Shown here in pieces: positions 1 through 10,619 of a DNA stretch of 64,000 bases. Source of the stretch: Erythrobasidium yunnanense (taxonomy: Eukaryota > Basidiomycota > Cystobasidiomycetes > Erythrobasidiales > Erythrobasidiaceae). Within the stretch, counting starts at the first letter, position 1, and each line of letters starts with the position of its first letter. Where the stretch lies: NCBI GenBank assembly GCA_001600175.1, contig BCJC01000006.1:1317968-1381967 (forward strand). The letters run 5' to 3'. The position numbers and the translations under genes were made by a program. Under the pieces are notes generated by a model, which was given only the letters and a program-made list of their open reading frames with translations, did no database searches and had not been told where the DNA came from.

Positions 1-9
1 GGCACGCAC

Positions 10-475
10 CTCTGATGTCGAATACGGATAGTTCAGTGACGAGCGGGTTTTGCTGGGTGGTAGGTGAGTTGCGGAAGGAGCAGGAAAGTCAGGACGGCGA
101 TGAAACAGAGCATTGAGGGAGAGTGTTTCACCTTGAGGAGCATGGACACTGTTGGATATCATCCACAGTCAGCCGATGCGACTGTAATGCAAGCCCGCGG
201 GAGAAGTCAGGTCCCCTTACAAGGCTGTCCGATACCGCCTGGCCATCGTCGATACATGGATCAGCAGGATATACGCTCTTCATTGAGCATGGCATATCGC
301 ACCTCCAGCTCCAAGGACGACGCTCTGCGATCATGCGATGAAACTGTCAGCTGGGAGAACTCGCTAGGATCCACAGTGAACGGCGATGATGTCGCACCTT
401 TGTCGCTGCGCTTCTGGATGTCGAGAAGCTGCGAGCGAGGTGCTGCTGAACGAGCTGAGTACGGGCGAGCATCAT
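10..475 (-). CDS. MDH1: Mitochondrial malate dehydrogenase, 5' part (runs off the left edge)
   Basis: Malate dehydrogenase interconverts malate and oxaloacetate with NAD in the mitochondrial matrix. Five visible exons read 398-475, 303-324, 221-238, 132-148 and 10-52, joined by GT-AG introns of 73, 64, 72 and 79 bases; a sixth intron starts at base 9. The joined product begins MMLARTQLVQQHLARSF, a basic, Ser/Arg-rich matrix-targeting peptide. It continues SVVLGAGGGIGQPLSMLLK, which holds the Gly-rich NAD-binding loop of the Rossmann fold, and then QNPLVTELSVFDIRG, a strong family match. Exons of 22, 18 and 17 bases encode the nucleotide-binding loop, which is extreme fragmentation. The first of two adjacent ATG codons is taken as start. 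The rest of the gene, with the catalytic residues, lies outside the window. It is divergent from the coiled-coil gene at 672. The family call is very secure. Confidence 0.93.
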
Positions 476-671
476 GACTGAATCTAAGTGCTTTGATGGG
501 GAGGGAGAAAGTCAAAAGATGGCCTGGATTGTGACAACTTGGATATCGACATCAAGGAAGCCATGAAGCTATAGAGTACAGATAGATAGCAACACATAAC
601 AAAGCCTGCGATTCATCCACCCACATCCAGCTTCATCCGAGGTCTGCTCTCGTCACACCGGAGTGCCGACC
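476..671. promoter_or_regulatory. Shared divergent promoter, malate dehydrogenase / coiled-coil gene
   Basis: Only 196 bases separate the start codons of two genes transcribed away from each other, so both promoters and both 5' leaders must lie here. I found no clear TATA box. The inference rests only on gene layout. Confidence 0.5.
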
Positions 672-3600
672 ATGTCCTGGTTCGGAGCAAGCGATGACAT
701 CGAAGAGCCTGTCCATCATGAACAGCGAGACAGAATACAGCCCTCCTCGGCCATGCTCGACTTACAGTCGCTACTGGACACCGAGAAAGAAGCACATAGA
801 GTCGCAAAACAAGCACTGGAAACAGCCAAACTAGACATCAAGGAATGGATAAGCAAGGTGCATAACATCTCTATTGATGTACTCTGCCTCCGCGCGCTGA
901 CTCTGCTCTGCCCATGTTTCTCCAACACGCGCTTTGTTTATCGCAGGCGCAACAAGCAGCAGCCGAGACGCAGAGCTGTACAGACAAGCTAGAGACATGC
1001 GAAGCATCATTGAAGATCCAATACACACAACGAGAGAACCTCGAACAATCACTCTCGCAAAACAAGTCACGCCTCGAAGTGCTCGAGAAAACAATACTGC
1101 TGCACGATAGGAACAGCGCGAGCGAAGAGGCGCAGCAAGTTTCTGATCTACATACTGAAATAGCAGAAGAGAGGAAGAAGAGGAAAGTCGCGGATGTAGG
1201 GATGCAGTATTGGAAAACACGCGCGCAAGGCTTGGAGAATGAGAAGATTGCTCTGGAAAGACAAGTCGCCAGCTCTACACAATCTCAGGGTAGCTCTGCC
1301 ACTCTAGAAGCATGCGGGGCCTGTCAAGAGAAGGACACCCAGCTCGCCGATCAGCAAGACAAGTTTACGACACTGGAAAGCCAGCTCTCCCAGCTTCAGG
1401 CAGCCAAATCTACTCTAGAAGCAGCCAATCTCCAACTCACGAACCAGCATACGGCGCTCGAGCGCTCTTCGGCGCGCAAGATTGCAGAACTTCAAGAACA
1501 GATCGAGATCCTGACTGAAGAAGTTGATGATCTGAAGATGGAAGCTCTGGAAAGCGAGAGACAGCATGCTGAAGAGCTGGACGACGTGCAGGCAAAGTTG
1601 AAGGTCGAAGAGAGTGCGAGACAGACGTGTGAGAGCGAACTTAAGGGGCAGAAAGCGAGGTTTGAGACGCTTCAGGCCGAATTGGTGGACTTGGAGAAGA
1701 CGAATGAGTCTCTGAGGCTGGACATAGATGTAAGCTATACCCTCTTACATATCCCGATTTGCGCTGAGATGAAAAAAAAAACAGGCCGCTTCGAAAGCCA
1801 GCCTCTCAGAGATCGAAGACCTGAAAGCTCAGATCCAATCTATGGAGCTGCACTTCCATTCCTCAAACTCCGATCTCCTCTCTTCCCGAGCGGCATTACA
1901 GCATACTCAATCGAAGCTTTCTTCCCTCGAGAATCTCTTGAATCAGTTCAAGGCTCCTTCTTCGCCTTCTTCTGCATCATCATCAAACCAGCAATTGCCT
2001 CAAGCACGATCCTTTGACGATGAATATGTCTTGAACCTCAAGAGCGAGCTGGAAGATGAGATCAAGCTTCGCACCGAATGCGAGAAACGGATCGAAGACC
2101 TGGAACAGCGCGTTCTTGACCTTGTCTCGAGTGCCAAGAGCGAGCAAGGCGCCGAAGGCGAGGTGGACATACTGCAGAACCGTCTGAAATCTTCTACGTC
2201 TAGACTTTTCGATTCGCAAACTACGCTTGAAACACTAAGTGAGGAGCAAGAAGATCTGAGAGTGGAGATTGGACAACTCCGCTCATCGCTGGCAGACAAG
2301 GAGCGGCTAGTCGATTCCCTAATGAAAGAGCTGGAAATCGCGACTGCGGAAAACGCTTCTAAAGAGGATAGATTAGCAGATCTCATACAAGAGCTACATG
2401 ACGTCCAACAAGAGCTCGAAGAGAAGAACGATGAGCTTTCCATCGTCTCTGTCGAGCTGGAGAGTCTGAAGCGGGATGCTCTATCCCTCCGAAACCAGAT
2501 CGAGCTCTCTTCGCTATCGAACACCCCTACTCCTCCTTCCCGAAAGAAGCACTTCCGCACCAACTCTGCTCCCTTCTCTCCTTCTCCTCTCCGATACGCC
2601 TCCTTCCCACCTCTTCCAGCATCCTCCTCCCCTTCGACATCTGTTCGGGTAAACCTACCATACGCACACTCGCTGGATGTGGAAGATCAGGATCAACAGA
2701 CCTGGATACTTGTTACGCGGTTAAGACAGGAGAGGGATGAAGCGGTTTCGCAGCTTACTTATTATCTCGTAGAACATTGCATAGCAGCCCAGTGCTCCGA
2801 TGAAGATATGAATAATCTGCGTGAGGAAGTGAGAGGTGCACAAGCGAGATTGGAGGAAATGAACGAGGAGCTGCAAAGGATGGAGGAAGCACTGGTTAAT
2901 TCTCAAAACCAGCACAGCCAGGTGAAAGAAGGTGCACGGCGCGTAAATCTCGACTTCGAAGAACTTCAAGGCCGCTTCGATCAGACGTTACAAGCTTTCC
3001 ATGCCTTGGAGGCCGAAGAACGGGATTCCAAAGCTACTCAAGAGGACTTGCGAACCACTATAGCAGAAGTTATGAATGAGCGAGATGCACTAGCAGACAT
3101 CCTACAGCAAGTCACACTCGATCTCTCAGGCGCCCAGAATGCTGCTCTTGGCATGCAAGCGGAGCTCAACCAAGTCCGTCAAGCTCTGCAAGTGCAAATC
3201 ACTTCAGAAGCATCTTCCCCCTTCGAAACGATCACACAGCTGGAAGACCGAGTCGAGAGCTTGGAGACGCAGCTTGAAGGTGCACAGAACGCCGCTCTCG
3301 ACCTGCAGTGCCAGATCAAGGACCTTGTGAAAGGACGAGAGATGGTAGAAGGCGTGCTGCGATTGCAGAGAGACGAGATATACTCGCAATTGATGAAGGA
3401 GAGTGCGCAAAGCGATATCCTCAGATCGGAAAGCATACTGCAGAAGATGGAGAAAGAATCATTGGAAGCCTCGCTCAAGGAAGCATTGCAGCAGAACCGA
3501 AATGCCGTTGCTGTTTCACAAGCCTCATCCTCCTCGGAAGCAGTCACACAGCTCGAAGACCATATCGAGGTACTGGAGACCCAACTGGAAGGTGCACAAA

Positions 3601-5549
3601 ACGCCGCTCTCGATCTGCAAGACCAGATCAAAGACCTTGTCAAAGGACGGGAGATGGTAGAAGGCGTTTTGAGGTTGCAAAGGGATGAGATATACTCGCA
3701 ATTGATGAAGGAAAGTGCAAAGAGCGATATTCTCGGGTCGCAAGGTATACTGCAGAAGATGGAGAAAGAGCAGATGGAAGCCTCGTCGGTAGAGGCGAGG
3801 CAGCAGATCCAGAATCTGGTCGTAGCGATGGCGCAGAGCGGAGATAGCCATCGGAAAGCCATTGAACACCTTCAAGCCGAGCTCGAGGACAAGACGGCCG
3901 AACTACTGGCTTTACGAGAAAGAATGGCTGTCCAGCCAGTGGCCGACTCCCAGGAAAGCGAGATGGACGATGTACAGATCAACACCCTCATTCTAACTCT
4001 TGTCCAAGCGTCTTCTGAACTCCGTCAATTTCGAGCAACAGCAGCTGAGCAGGAAGCACGCCTGGCCAATGACATCAGCCAGAGCACGCAGGCATACAGC
4101 CAAGTCGACAAAGTAGAGCTTGAAGAGCACCTCAGAGGCCTTGTCGAACAGCTTTCGACGGCCCAGGAGCTCGCTGACTTGCAAGAAAGCCGCTGTGCGA
4201 CCCTCCAAGAAGAGTCTTCTGCAAGGGCCGGCGAGACTCAGCGTCTGACCGCAGAGGTCGAGCGCCTGGAAGCTGTCCGATCTGAGCTCGAGACCGCTCT
4301 CTCGCAAGCACAATCCGTGGAAGCCAATTTGCTTACAAGACTCGACTCTGCAGATCGGACCATCTCTAGCATGACAGCACAAGCAGATGGCCGGACTCAG
4401 GAACGCGCTCTACTGCTACGAAACATTGAGCAGCTCAAAGCTAGTCTCCAAGATACGAGGGAGGAAGCTGATTTGTTGAAAGAGAATCTGCGAGCTGCAG
4501 AAGAGGAAGGCAGAAATATCGTGGATGACTTCAATGCCCTGTCGGAGGAGTACGAGAAGACGCAGCGAGAAGTGACCCAGCTTCAACAGCTTGATGAGAC
4601 GAAGTGAGTGTCCAAATAACGATAGGTGAATTGTTTGGACTGAGGCTTACTGCACTACCAGGCATACACAGACGGAACAGCTGCAGCAGCAATTGGCAGA
4701 AAGCACATCGCGGCAAGAACAAGCTGTTCAGAAATACGAAGAAGCCATCGCGCGGACCCGCCAGCTTGAAAGCCGGCTTAAGGAGCTTGAGGAGGATCTA
4801 GAGAACAAGCAGGTTGAGGTGGAAGAGGTGAGCAATCCTGAATTCTCTCCCGCTTTACAGTGCCAAGCTAAGCAGCCTTGCTGTTTTACCAGACCGATGA
4901 TCGCTACCTTGCCTCTCTGAAGACGATCAAGAAGCAAGAAGTTGCCCTCGACAGGCTCAAAGTCCGTATAGAAGCATTACAACGTGCAAATGGTCTACTC
5001 AGCAAAGCAGTACCTGCTACGACACCAGACGTCATGGCTCCTGCACCGCCTTCAGCTAAGAAGAGAGGTTTACCACAAGAATTCGTTGCGCCTGATCCCG
5101 GTCCGACAGCTATCGTCGCGGCCCCTCCTGTGCCTTCTGTACGTGAGGCGCCACGTAATGAGCAAGAGAACACACGGTCATCGAGAGAGAGTACTTCAGA
5201 GCACAAGTCGGTGGAAGTCAAGATTGCTGTCAAAGCGGCTGTCATTACGGAGAAATTTACCTCGAAGCCTTTGGCTACCACAACCACTACCTCTACCGTA
5301 CGACCTCGCAGACCACTAGCAGCAGTTCAAGCACAAGCTATATCCCAGCCGGTTGTCGCTCCCAAAGCTCAAGAACCAGCTAAGCTGCCTAGCAAGCTAG
5401 GATCGCTGTCCACCACCGTCTCTTCCCGCCCAGCTTTTAAGCCTACTCCTTCACTATCTTCGAGACCTCTAGGGTCGAGGACGGACCCCAAAGATCCAAA
5501 GAGCTTGCTTGCGGCTCTGCAAGCCTTGAAGAGACCGGCGCCGGCATAA
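672..5549 (+). CDS. Large coiled-coil protein (1536 residues), function unknown
   Basis: Five exons (672-857, 947-1729, 1785-4603, 4662-4827, 4893-5549) keep one reading frame through four short GT-AG introns. Start is ATG at 672 in a good context (gaccATGT). From about residue 20 to 1340 the product is an almost unbroken heptad-like, Glu/Gln/Leu-rich coiled coil. It is interrupted near residues 550-600 by a Ser/Pro-rich hinge. The last 200 residues are Pro/Ala/Ser/Lys-rich, basic and probably disordered. Residues around 800-990 hold two near-identical 84-residue units (see the repeat entry). No motor or kinase domain is visible. Such architecture fits a cytoskeletal, spindle-pole, Golgi or polarity scaffold, but I do not recognise a specific family. 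Coiled-coil composition makes chance similarity to myosin or golgins likely, so no symbol is given. Confidence 0.85.
3222..3785 (+). repeat. Two 252-base in-frame repeat units inside the coiled-coil gene
   Basis: Units 3222-3473 and 3534-3785 have the same length (84 codons) and a 312-base period. Both encode TQLED, LEGAQNAALDLQ, IKDLVKGREMVEGVLRLQR and EIYSQLMKESA followed by ILQKMEKE. Runs of identical DNA longer than 20 bases suggest a fairly recent duplication or gene conversion. A weaker GAQNAAL motif upstream (about 3129) may be a decayed third copy. Confidence 0.9.
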
Positions 5550-5702
5550 GCCAACAAGCCTACGTTGTTCAATAGCTTGTACAGAAGTTGCATGTTATTA
5601 TATAATAAGCGAACCAAGCCAAGACTTGCTGTTCCCAATGACCTCTTGTATCTACCTACCCTTTCTTCTGTCATCTGCTTGCTCTAGCGCCTCAAGTGAC
5701 TG

Positions 5703-6858
5703 ATGGCTCCTCGTACAAAGCTCGAGACTTTACCGGAGGACCTGCTGTTCGCTATCCTGCTCGAGGCTCGAGATGACGAAGGGTGGTCGAGCGCGCAAAT
5801 GGGTGAGCTAGATTCTGGCCGATCTCTTGAGTAGTAAGCTGACGCTGTGTGGAATGTACGCAGCTCAACTCTGTCGACTGTCCCGAACTTTCTATCTCCC
5901 AGCGAAGCGGCTGCTGTACTACGGCATACAACTCTTCTCGGACACAGCACGCTTCTCCTCGGCTGTCCCTCATGAACGAATAGAATTGTTATCGAACGCT
6001 TTCAAGCAAGACTCAACTCTGGCGGTCCTCGTGCGGCACCTCGCAATAATTACATCGGATGATCGAGCCGCATACCGTTCGCAGGCTACATCTGCATACG
6101 AGGCCTTGCTAGGCATACTACGACCACGGACGTTGACTCTTCAAATACCTTTCAGCCTGTACAGGGTGGTCCTGCCGTGGCTACGGACAGAAGCGGTTAC
6201 TTACCTGAGGGTACATCTCGGCGTAGGAGAGCCAATGATGTCGCGAGAGGATATCCAACCTCTCCTTGTCCAAGTAGCGCCACGACTACGACATCTGCGC
6301 TTCGGGTTTGGCAGGAGTTCGTTGACGTATGGGGCAGTAGCGGACGTAGAGCCGTTCCCAGAGTTCCCTGAGCTCCGTCAGCTGGATGCCAACCATCCTC
6401 TCAACTATCTGCAAGCACACTGCCTCGCCGAGCTCCTGATAGGGGCTACACACTGGGATTTCGACACTCTAGTCATTGGCATTAACCCAGGATTGATGGT
6501 CAACACCGCCGACCAAGCCAGAATCACTGGAGAAACCTACAGGGCAACAGATGAAGTGCAGGCCATCATATCAGTAGCCCCTCGGACCACGCAAGACTTG
6601 ACCATTACGGTGCCTTCAACATGGACTTCCGGCGCGGGCACCTTGTTCAGCGACAGGCAAGAGGATCATCGCTTCCCCGTCAACTTCTTCAGCTCGCTCC
6701 AGATCAGGCAAAATTTGCCGGAGCTGGCCTATCTTGTTATAAGGGACTTTCCCGTCCACCTGGTCGACACCAACGCAAGAGTTCGCGCCATGAGAGATGA
6801 CTTAGTAGCTATCTGCGAGCAAAGTCCCCCTGTTCAGCTGTTTATCAACGAGGGTTGA
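5703..6858 (+). CDS. F-box-like protein (364 residues)
   Basis: Two exons, 5703-5802 and 5864-6858, joined by a 61-base phase-1 intron. The N-terminus reads KLETLPEDLLFAILLEA followed, across the intron, by AQLCRLSRTFYLPAKRLLY. This is the LPxE/DLL...CxLSRxFy pattern of an F-box, the Skp1-binding helix bundle of SCF ubiquitin ligases. The remainder (about residues 55-364) has scattered Leu-rich segments such as LRHLRFGFG and LPELAYLVIRDF. It resembles the degenerate leucine-rich tail of basidiomycete F-box proteins, but no repeat is clear enough to count. The substrate is unknown. The start is the first ATG in frame, at the F-box. Its 3' end faces the F-box gene at 7640-8692. Confidence 0.75.
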
Positions 6859-7639
6859 AACGGTGGTCCTTAGGTGTATGCAACCTATCGCTCGCATTCT
6901 GGGTATTTTAGCCGTGCCTCATGGCCAGCATGAGTTAGAGACTACAGAACTACTAAACTCTCTCTTGCAGCCAAATCGCGCTAACGTGAATGGGACTCTC
7001 CACAATGGACGCAGGTCCAGAACAACTCCCTCTTCCCATTACCTTCCGGATCAACGTAGCTGTCTGTCTTCCACACATGACTCACGGTCGAAGGCCTGTT
7101 TTTAACGATGTTCTGCTTGATGCGAGCGACATTGACGTCAGCCAACGTCTCCTGACTGCTCCTCCACAGTATTCGGTTGGCCTCTTCACGCAATCTCGTT
7201 GGGCACACCTTCTCTCGATCTCTGCGAATCTGCTTTCGATCTATGCGTTGCTGAAATCGTCTGTGCGGATGTATAAGCGACACTCGCAATGTCGCTGCAT
7301 CGCGCTGGTCAGCACTAGCCCCTGGCTGATGATAGACTAGTCTATCGCTTCTGCGGAAAAGGCTGATCATGTTGGTCGGTGAGCAAAGAGAGCAGGCACT
7401 GAGGGCGGGACTGCGTACAAAAGTCCTGATGATAAGGCGACGAAACCCTTTGTCACGGTCACTGGCATGTAGGCGGTATGCCGGTCTACCAAGGTAGGAT
7501 CAGCACAAGGTATCCCACACTTCGCTGATACAAGCCAAGCTGCAAGTACATCTTTGCGAGACGGATAAAGGTATGCGTGCCGGATCACGAACAGCGATGT
7601 CTCAGAAGCAGGCTATCATGAAAGTGTCTACAACATGAC
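6859..7639. other. Unassigned stretch between two convergent F-box genes
   Basis: About 780 bases, long for this window. It contains overlapping open frames on both strands (plus 6990-7340, minus 6981-7370). Neither has a recognisable domain, a convincing start context or splice partners. The minus frame ends with a WTCVHCGE string, too little to call a zinc finger. It may hold two 3' untranslated regions, a decayed gene or a non-coding transcript. Confidence 0.3.
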
Positions 7640-8692
7640 TTAACCTTCTTTCTGCACGAACTCTTCCACTGTCATCTTGCCTGCGAGAAGTGCCTGTACC
7701 CAGACTTTCCGCATGCTTTTGGGAGCTGGCTTCTTGTTCAACGACGAGCATATACAGCTCGGATAAGGATGATTCGAAGCCTTGCAGTGCTCATGGACCT
7801 TCACTTCTATATCCCTGATCTTCTGCATGAATTGTGAGAATTCCCCAACTGCAGCTGCTTCGTCTTCTTCGCTTAAAGGGCCAAGAAGGATCTTCTGTAG
7901 CTTTTCCAGCTGAGGAGAATATAGAGGAGATCCCCTGGTCAAGTATAAGCCCCAATTGAGCCATGGCACTGATTTGCCTCCTTCCAACCAGGGTGTTGTC
8001 TGATATTTCATGATTATTTTTCCTTTCCGCTCGAATCGCTCATCTTTCGTGGCTGTGACTTTCGCAACCATTTTCTCTCTGAGTCTCCGTATAGCAACAT
8101 CCCAGTATTCAATTGCCCGGCCGTTTATCCATTTCTCGGACTCCCGGGAGCGCAGGGTGTCGACTTCTGCTCGAGGCAGACCTGCAAAGGCACGCTTGTC
8201 GCCGACCCTGACCAAGCGGATAGAGAAGTATCCAGGTTGCACCGAATGACGACAGTTGTCGCAAACTACAGTCCAGCGCGGTACTTCCGGGCAGAGCTCT
8301 CCAAATACTCTCAAAGTGGGCGCGCTGCAGCTCAAGCAGGTCTGATGCATGAGCACCCGCCATACGGAGTACCAAGTCTCACCCTTTGGGAGGATGGTCG
8401 GACCATCGAGCTGACTGGACCTTTCTTGCCAGAACTTGTCGTTGAAAGCGATGAGAGTGGAACGCCATGTATGAGAGACTTGGAGGAGTTGGAGAAGGTC
8501 AAGGTTGGTAGGGTTCATAAGTCTAAGGATGTGAAGGCGAATCTCGATAGGTTGCTGGGCGAAGATATCGCCTGATGGTCGAGGAAGTGCCGCTTTGGGA
8601 GAAGAGGGAGATGCGGATGCATCGAGCAGAGAAGACTCTCCTTTGGACACGAGGAAAGTCCCTTTCGCAGTCGCCGAAGCTTGGACCGGCAT
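7640..8692 (-). CDS. F-box protein (350 residues)
   Basis: Single-exon gene. Around residues 40-85 it reads IFAQQPIEIRLHILRLM ... LLQVSHTWRSTLIAFNDKFW, a good F-box (LPxEIxxxIL...CRxW type). This suggests a substrate adaptor of an SCF ubiquitin ligase. Downstream, residues 105-140 hold CLSC and CDNC pairs spaced like a small zinc ribbon. The C-terminus has a PYPSCICSSLN string. The ATG at 8692 is chosen as start. A consensus-like acceptor sits just upstream on this strand (bases 8705-8716 read ...CTGACAGTCTCTTAG), so a 5' exon or leader intron is possible; the nearest candidate intron would be only about 35 bases. It converges with the F-box gene at 5703-6858. The substrate cannot be inferred. 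Confidence 0.8.
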   Translation of the reverse strand: MPVQASATAKGTFLVSKGESSLLDASASPSSPKAALPRPSGDIFAQQPIEIRLHILRLMNPTNLDLLQLLQVSHTWRSTLIAFNDKFWQERSSQLDGPTILPKGETWYSVWRVLMHQTCLSCSAPTLRVFGELCPEVPRWTVVCDNCRHSVQPGYFSIRLVRVGDKRAFAGLPRAEVDTLRSRESEKWINGRAIEYWDVAIRRLREKMVAKVTATKDERFERKGKIIMKYQTTPWLEGGKSVPWLNWGLYLTRGSPLYSPQLEKLQKILLGPLSEEDEAAAVGEFSQFMQKIRDIEVKVHEHCKASNHPYPSCICSSLNKKPAPKSMRKVWVQALLAGKMTVEEFVQKEG

Positions 8693-8998
8693 TATAGCTT
8701 GCACTAAGAGACTGTCAGCGTTCAGCTTGTCCAGCTACCGGTGGTGCGCGCACATGGCTGTATGATTTCTCGGATCATCGTTCAGCTCGTCTTGTTGTAC
8801 TTCAGCGCGTTGACGAGAGAAAGAAGCAGGACATCAAAACATAGGGGTAAACGGCACGTGAAAATCTCAAGGCATGTTATGAATGCCGATTAGATTGCAT
8901 GCCTGCCTTGATTGGTATGTACACAGTCTCTGTATGACAACAACTTTCAAGAGCAGAGTCAGTCAAAGCAACAAACATAGGGAAACTGACTGCCGACT

Positions 8999-10471
8999 CT
9001 ATAATTTCACATCTGCTATGCGCCCTGGCGCCGTGTTCGCACTCGTCAGCCCAGGCCGTTGCGCCTTAAGTGACTGCGCCTGTAATCGTGCTTGATGCAC
9101 CTCATGGAATTTTGTATGACTCTTCCTATAATCGCTGATCGTTCGGTTGGTGAGCGAGATGATAACAGTCAGAATAGCCAGTAGGAACAGCTGGAATAGA
9201 CCATTAGCTGTTACAGCCAGCATAATGCTGCTGACGACTTAATTACCATCGTCCGCCAAGAGATAACTTCGAAGAATGAGTTGACTACTTCTGCGAGCGT
9301 CTCTGCGCCGACTCGTGCTTTGTTGACTACTTTCGGATTCCGGTTCTACTTTATCCTATCAGCGCCCGCCAAACACGCTGAAGCGATCGGACTCACCATG
9401 CAAAACTCCCATTCTCTGCACTGTCTATCCATAGCGGGAACTCTCTCCGCTGGATTACATCTGTTCGCCATGTATGCTTCTGAACAATGCATGATCTCTT
9501 GCTGGATCTCTACTGTATATTCAGATGTACGGTCTGAGATGTCGTTTGAGAGCATAAGGACGAAGGAAGAGAGAAGATATAGCGCGATGCAGACGAGGGA
9601 AGCGTTGAACGTGAATTGCAAATAGCCGAGAAGGATGTAGGGCCCTTCTTCTTTCCACCATGTAGATGAAGGTGTTTGTTGCTGGGAAGATGAAGGCGAA
9701 GATAGGGAAAGAGAAGATGCTGAAGAAGATGAAGAAGCGCCGTTGAAGACGAATGGATCGCTCGAAGGAGGATAATGGTAGTTGTGGTGATGTAGCGAGA
9801 AATGGACAGGTTGATTACCGCGTTTCGAGCGATTTCGTCGCTGTACACAGAAATAAGTTAGCTTTAGAGCATAAATGGCCGAGTGCACACGTACTAGCAG
9901 ACTCCTTGCAGCCGCCGTAAAGCCCGGCGAATCATCGTTGTTCATCGTATCATCGTTGTTATCCTCCTCATCATCATCCGTCTCTGGCAAGCTCTTCACG
10001 ATCTGCCAGTCCTTGAGCTTGTTCCTCCTCTTCCTTTCACGCTGTACAGCGCCATTCGCTATATCTCTCTCAGCTTCTTGCAATTGTTGCTTCTCCTGAA
10101 GCGCGTCTGCAGAAGTCGATGGGATCGGCGCAGGCTCGTCAATATGCATTGTGGTATTGCTAGATGATGAGGAGAAGACGGATGGCGCGTGAAACATGAA
10201 GGGAGCTTTGTTGGCTGCTGTAGGGATGATTCTGGGCGCTGAAACAGGAGGGACGTATTCGTCGATTTCCATTTCTTCGCTCTCGTAGTGGGTGCCTGCG
10301 ACATCCAATCAGCATAGGATAAAGACTACATGAACGATGCGCACGCTTCCTGGGCGGCTCGCCAGTCCTGAAGGTCGGTTTCGGGTCCAAATCCATAGGC
10401 GCTTCTTTTGAGCGAGCAGCATCGCGTAGGAGTGATGTAGGATAGTGTCGCAGATTGGCCTGTCTGTACAT
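8999..10471 (-). CDS. BRL1: BRL1/BRR6-type nuclear envelope protein (420 residues)
   Basis: Brl1 and Brr6 are nuclear-envelope membrane proteins needed for nuclear pore complex assembly and membrane fluidity. Exons 10345-10471, 9895-10295, 9397-9840, 9247-9345 and 8999-9190 join through introns of 49, 54, 51 and 56 bases. The Ser/Asp/Glu-rich N-terminus precedes a membrane helix at about residues 244-270 (ILLGYLQFTFNASLVCIALYLL). The lumenal domain has four cysteines in the family pattern: HCSEAYMANRCNP, then DRQCREWEFCM. Next come RVGAETLAEVVNSFFEVISWRTM and a second helix (LFLLAILTVIISL). The family's disulphide-bridged core is complete. The 54-base intron is a multiple of three without a stop. 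Most basidiomycetes seem to have one BRL1/BRR6 gene, so which yeast paralogue it matches is undefined. Confidence 0.92.
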
Positions 10472-10619
10472 CGTGTAGCTTTGATCTCAAGTTGTCTGGA
10501 ATCTGAGAATTGGCTGTTCTTTCAGCTTCAAAGCGACTTGATTCAAGAGACATGGCAGCGCAGCAAGGGAAAGGCGAGCAATGACAACATATACATCAAG
10601 GCAGTGGTTCTGATCAAAT
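10472..10619. promoter_or_regulatory. Divergent promoter BRL1 / BUB3
   Basis: The start codons of two divergent genes are at most 148 bases apart here, so both promoters must overlap this stretch. It also contains the unresolved 5' end of BUB3. Confidence 0.45.

Noticed and set aside
3179-3862. Long minus-strand open frame (227 codons) inside the coiled-coil gene
   Set aside because: It mirrors the duplicated, biased codons of the plus-strand coil; Ser/Cys-rich composition is what reverse reading of Glu/Leu-rich codons gives.
9247-9625. Plus-strand frame 9281-9625 as a membrane protein
   Set aside because: It is antisense to BRL1 exons with four correctly placed cysteines; the hydrophobicity comes from the opposite strand.
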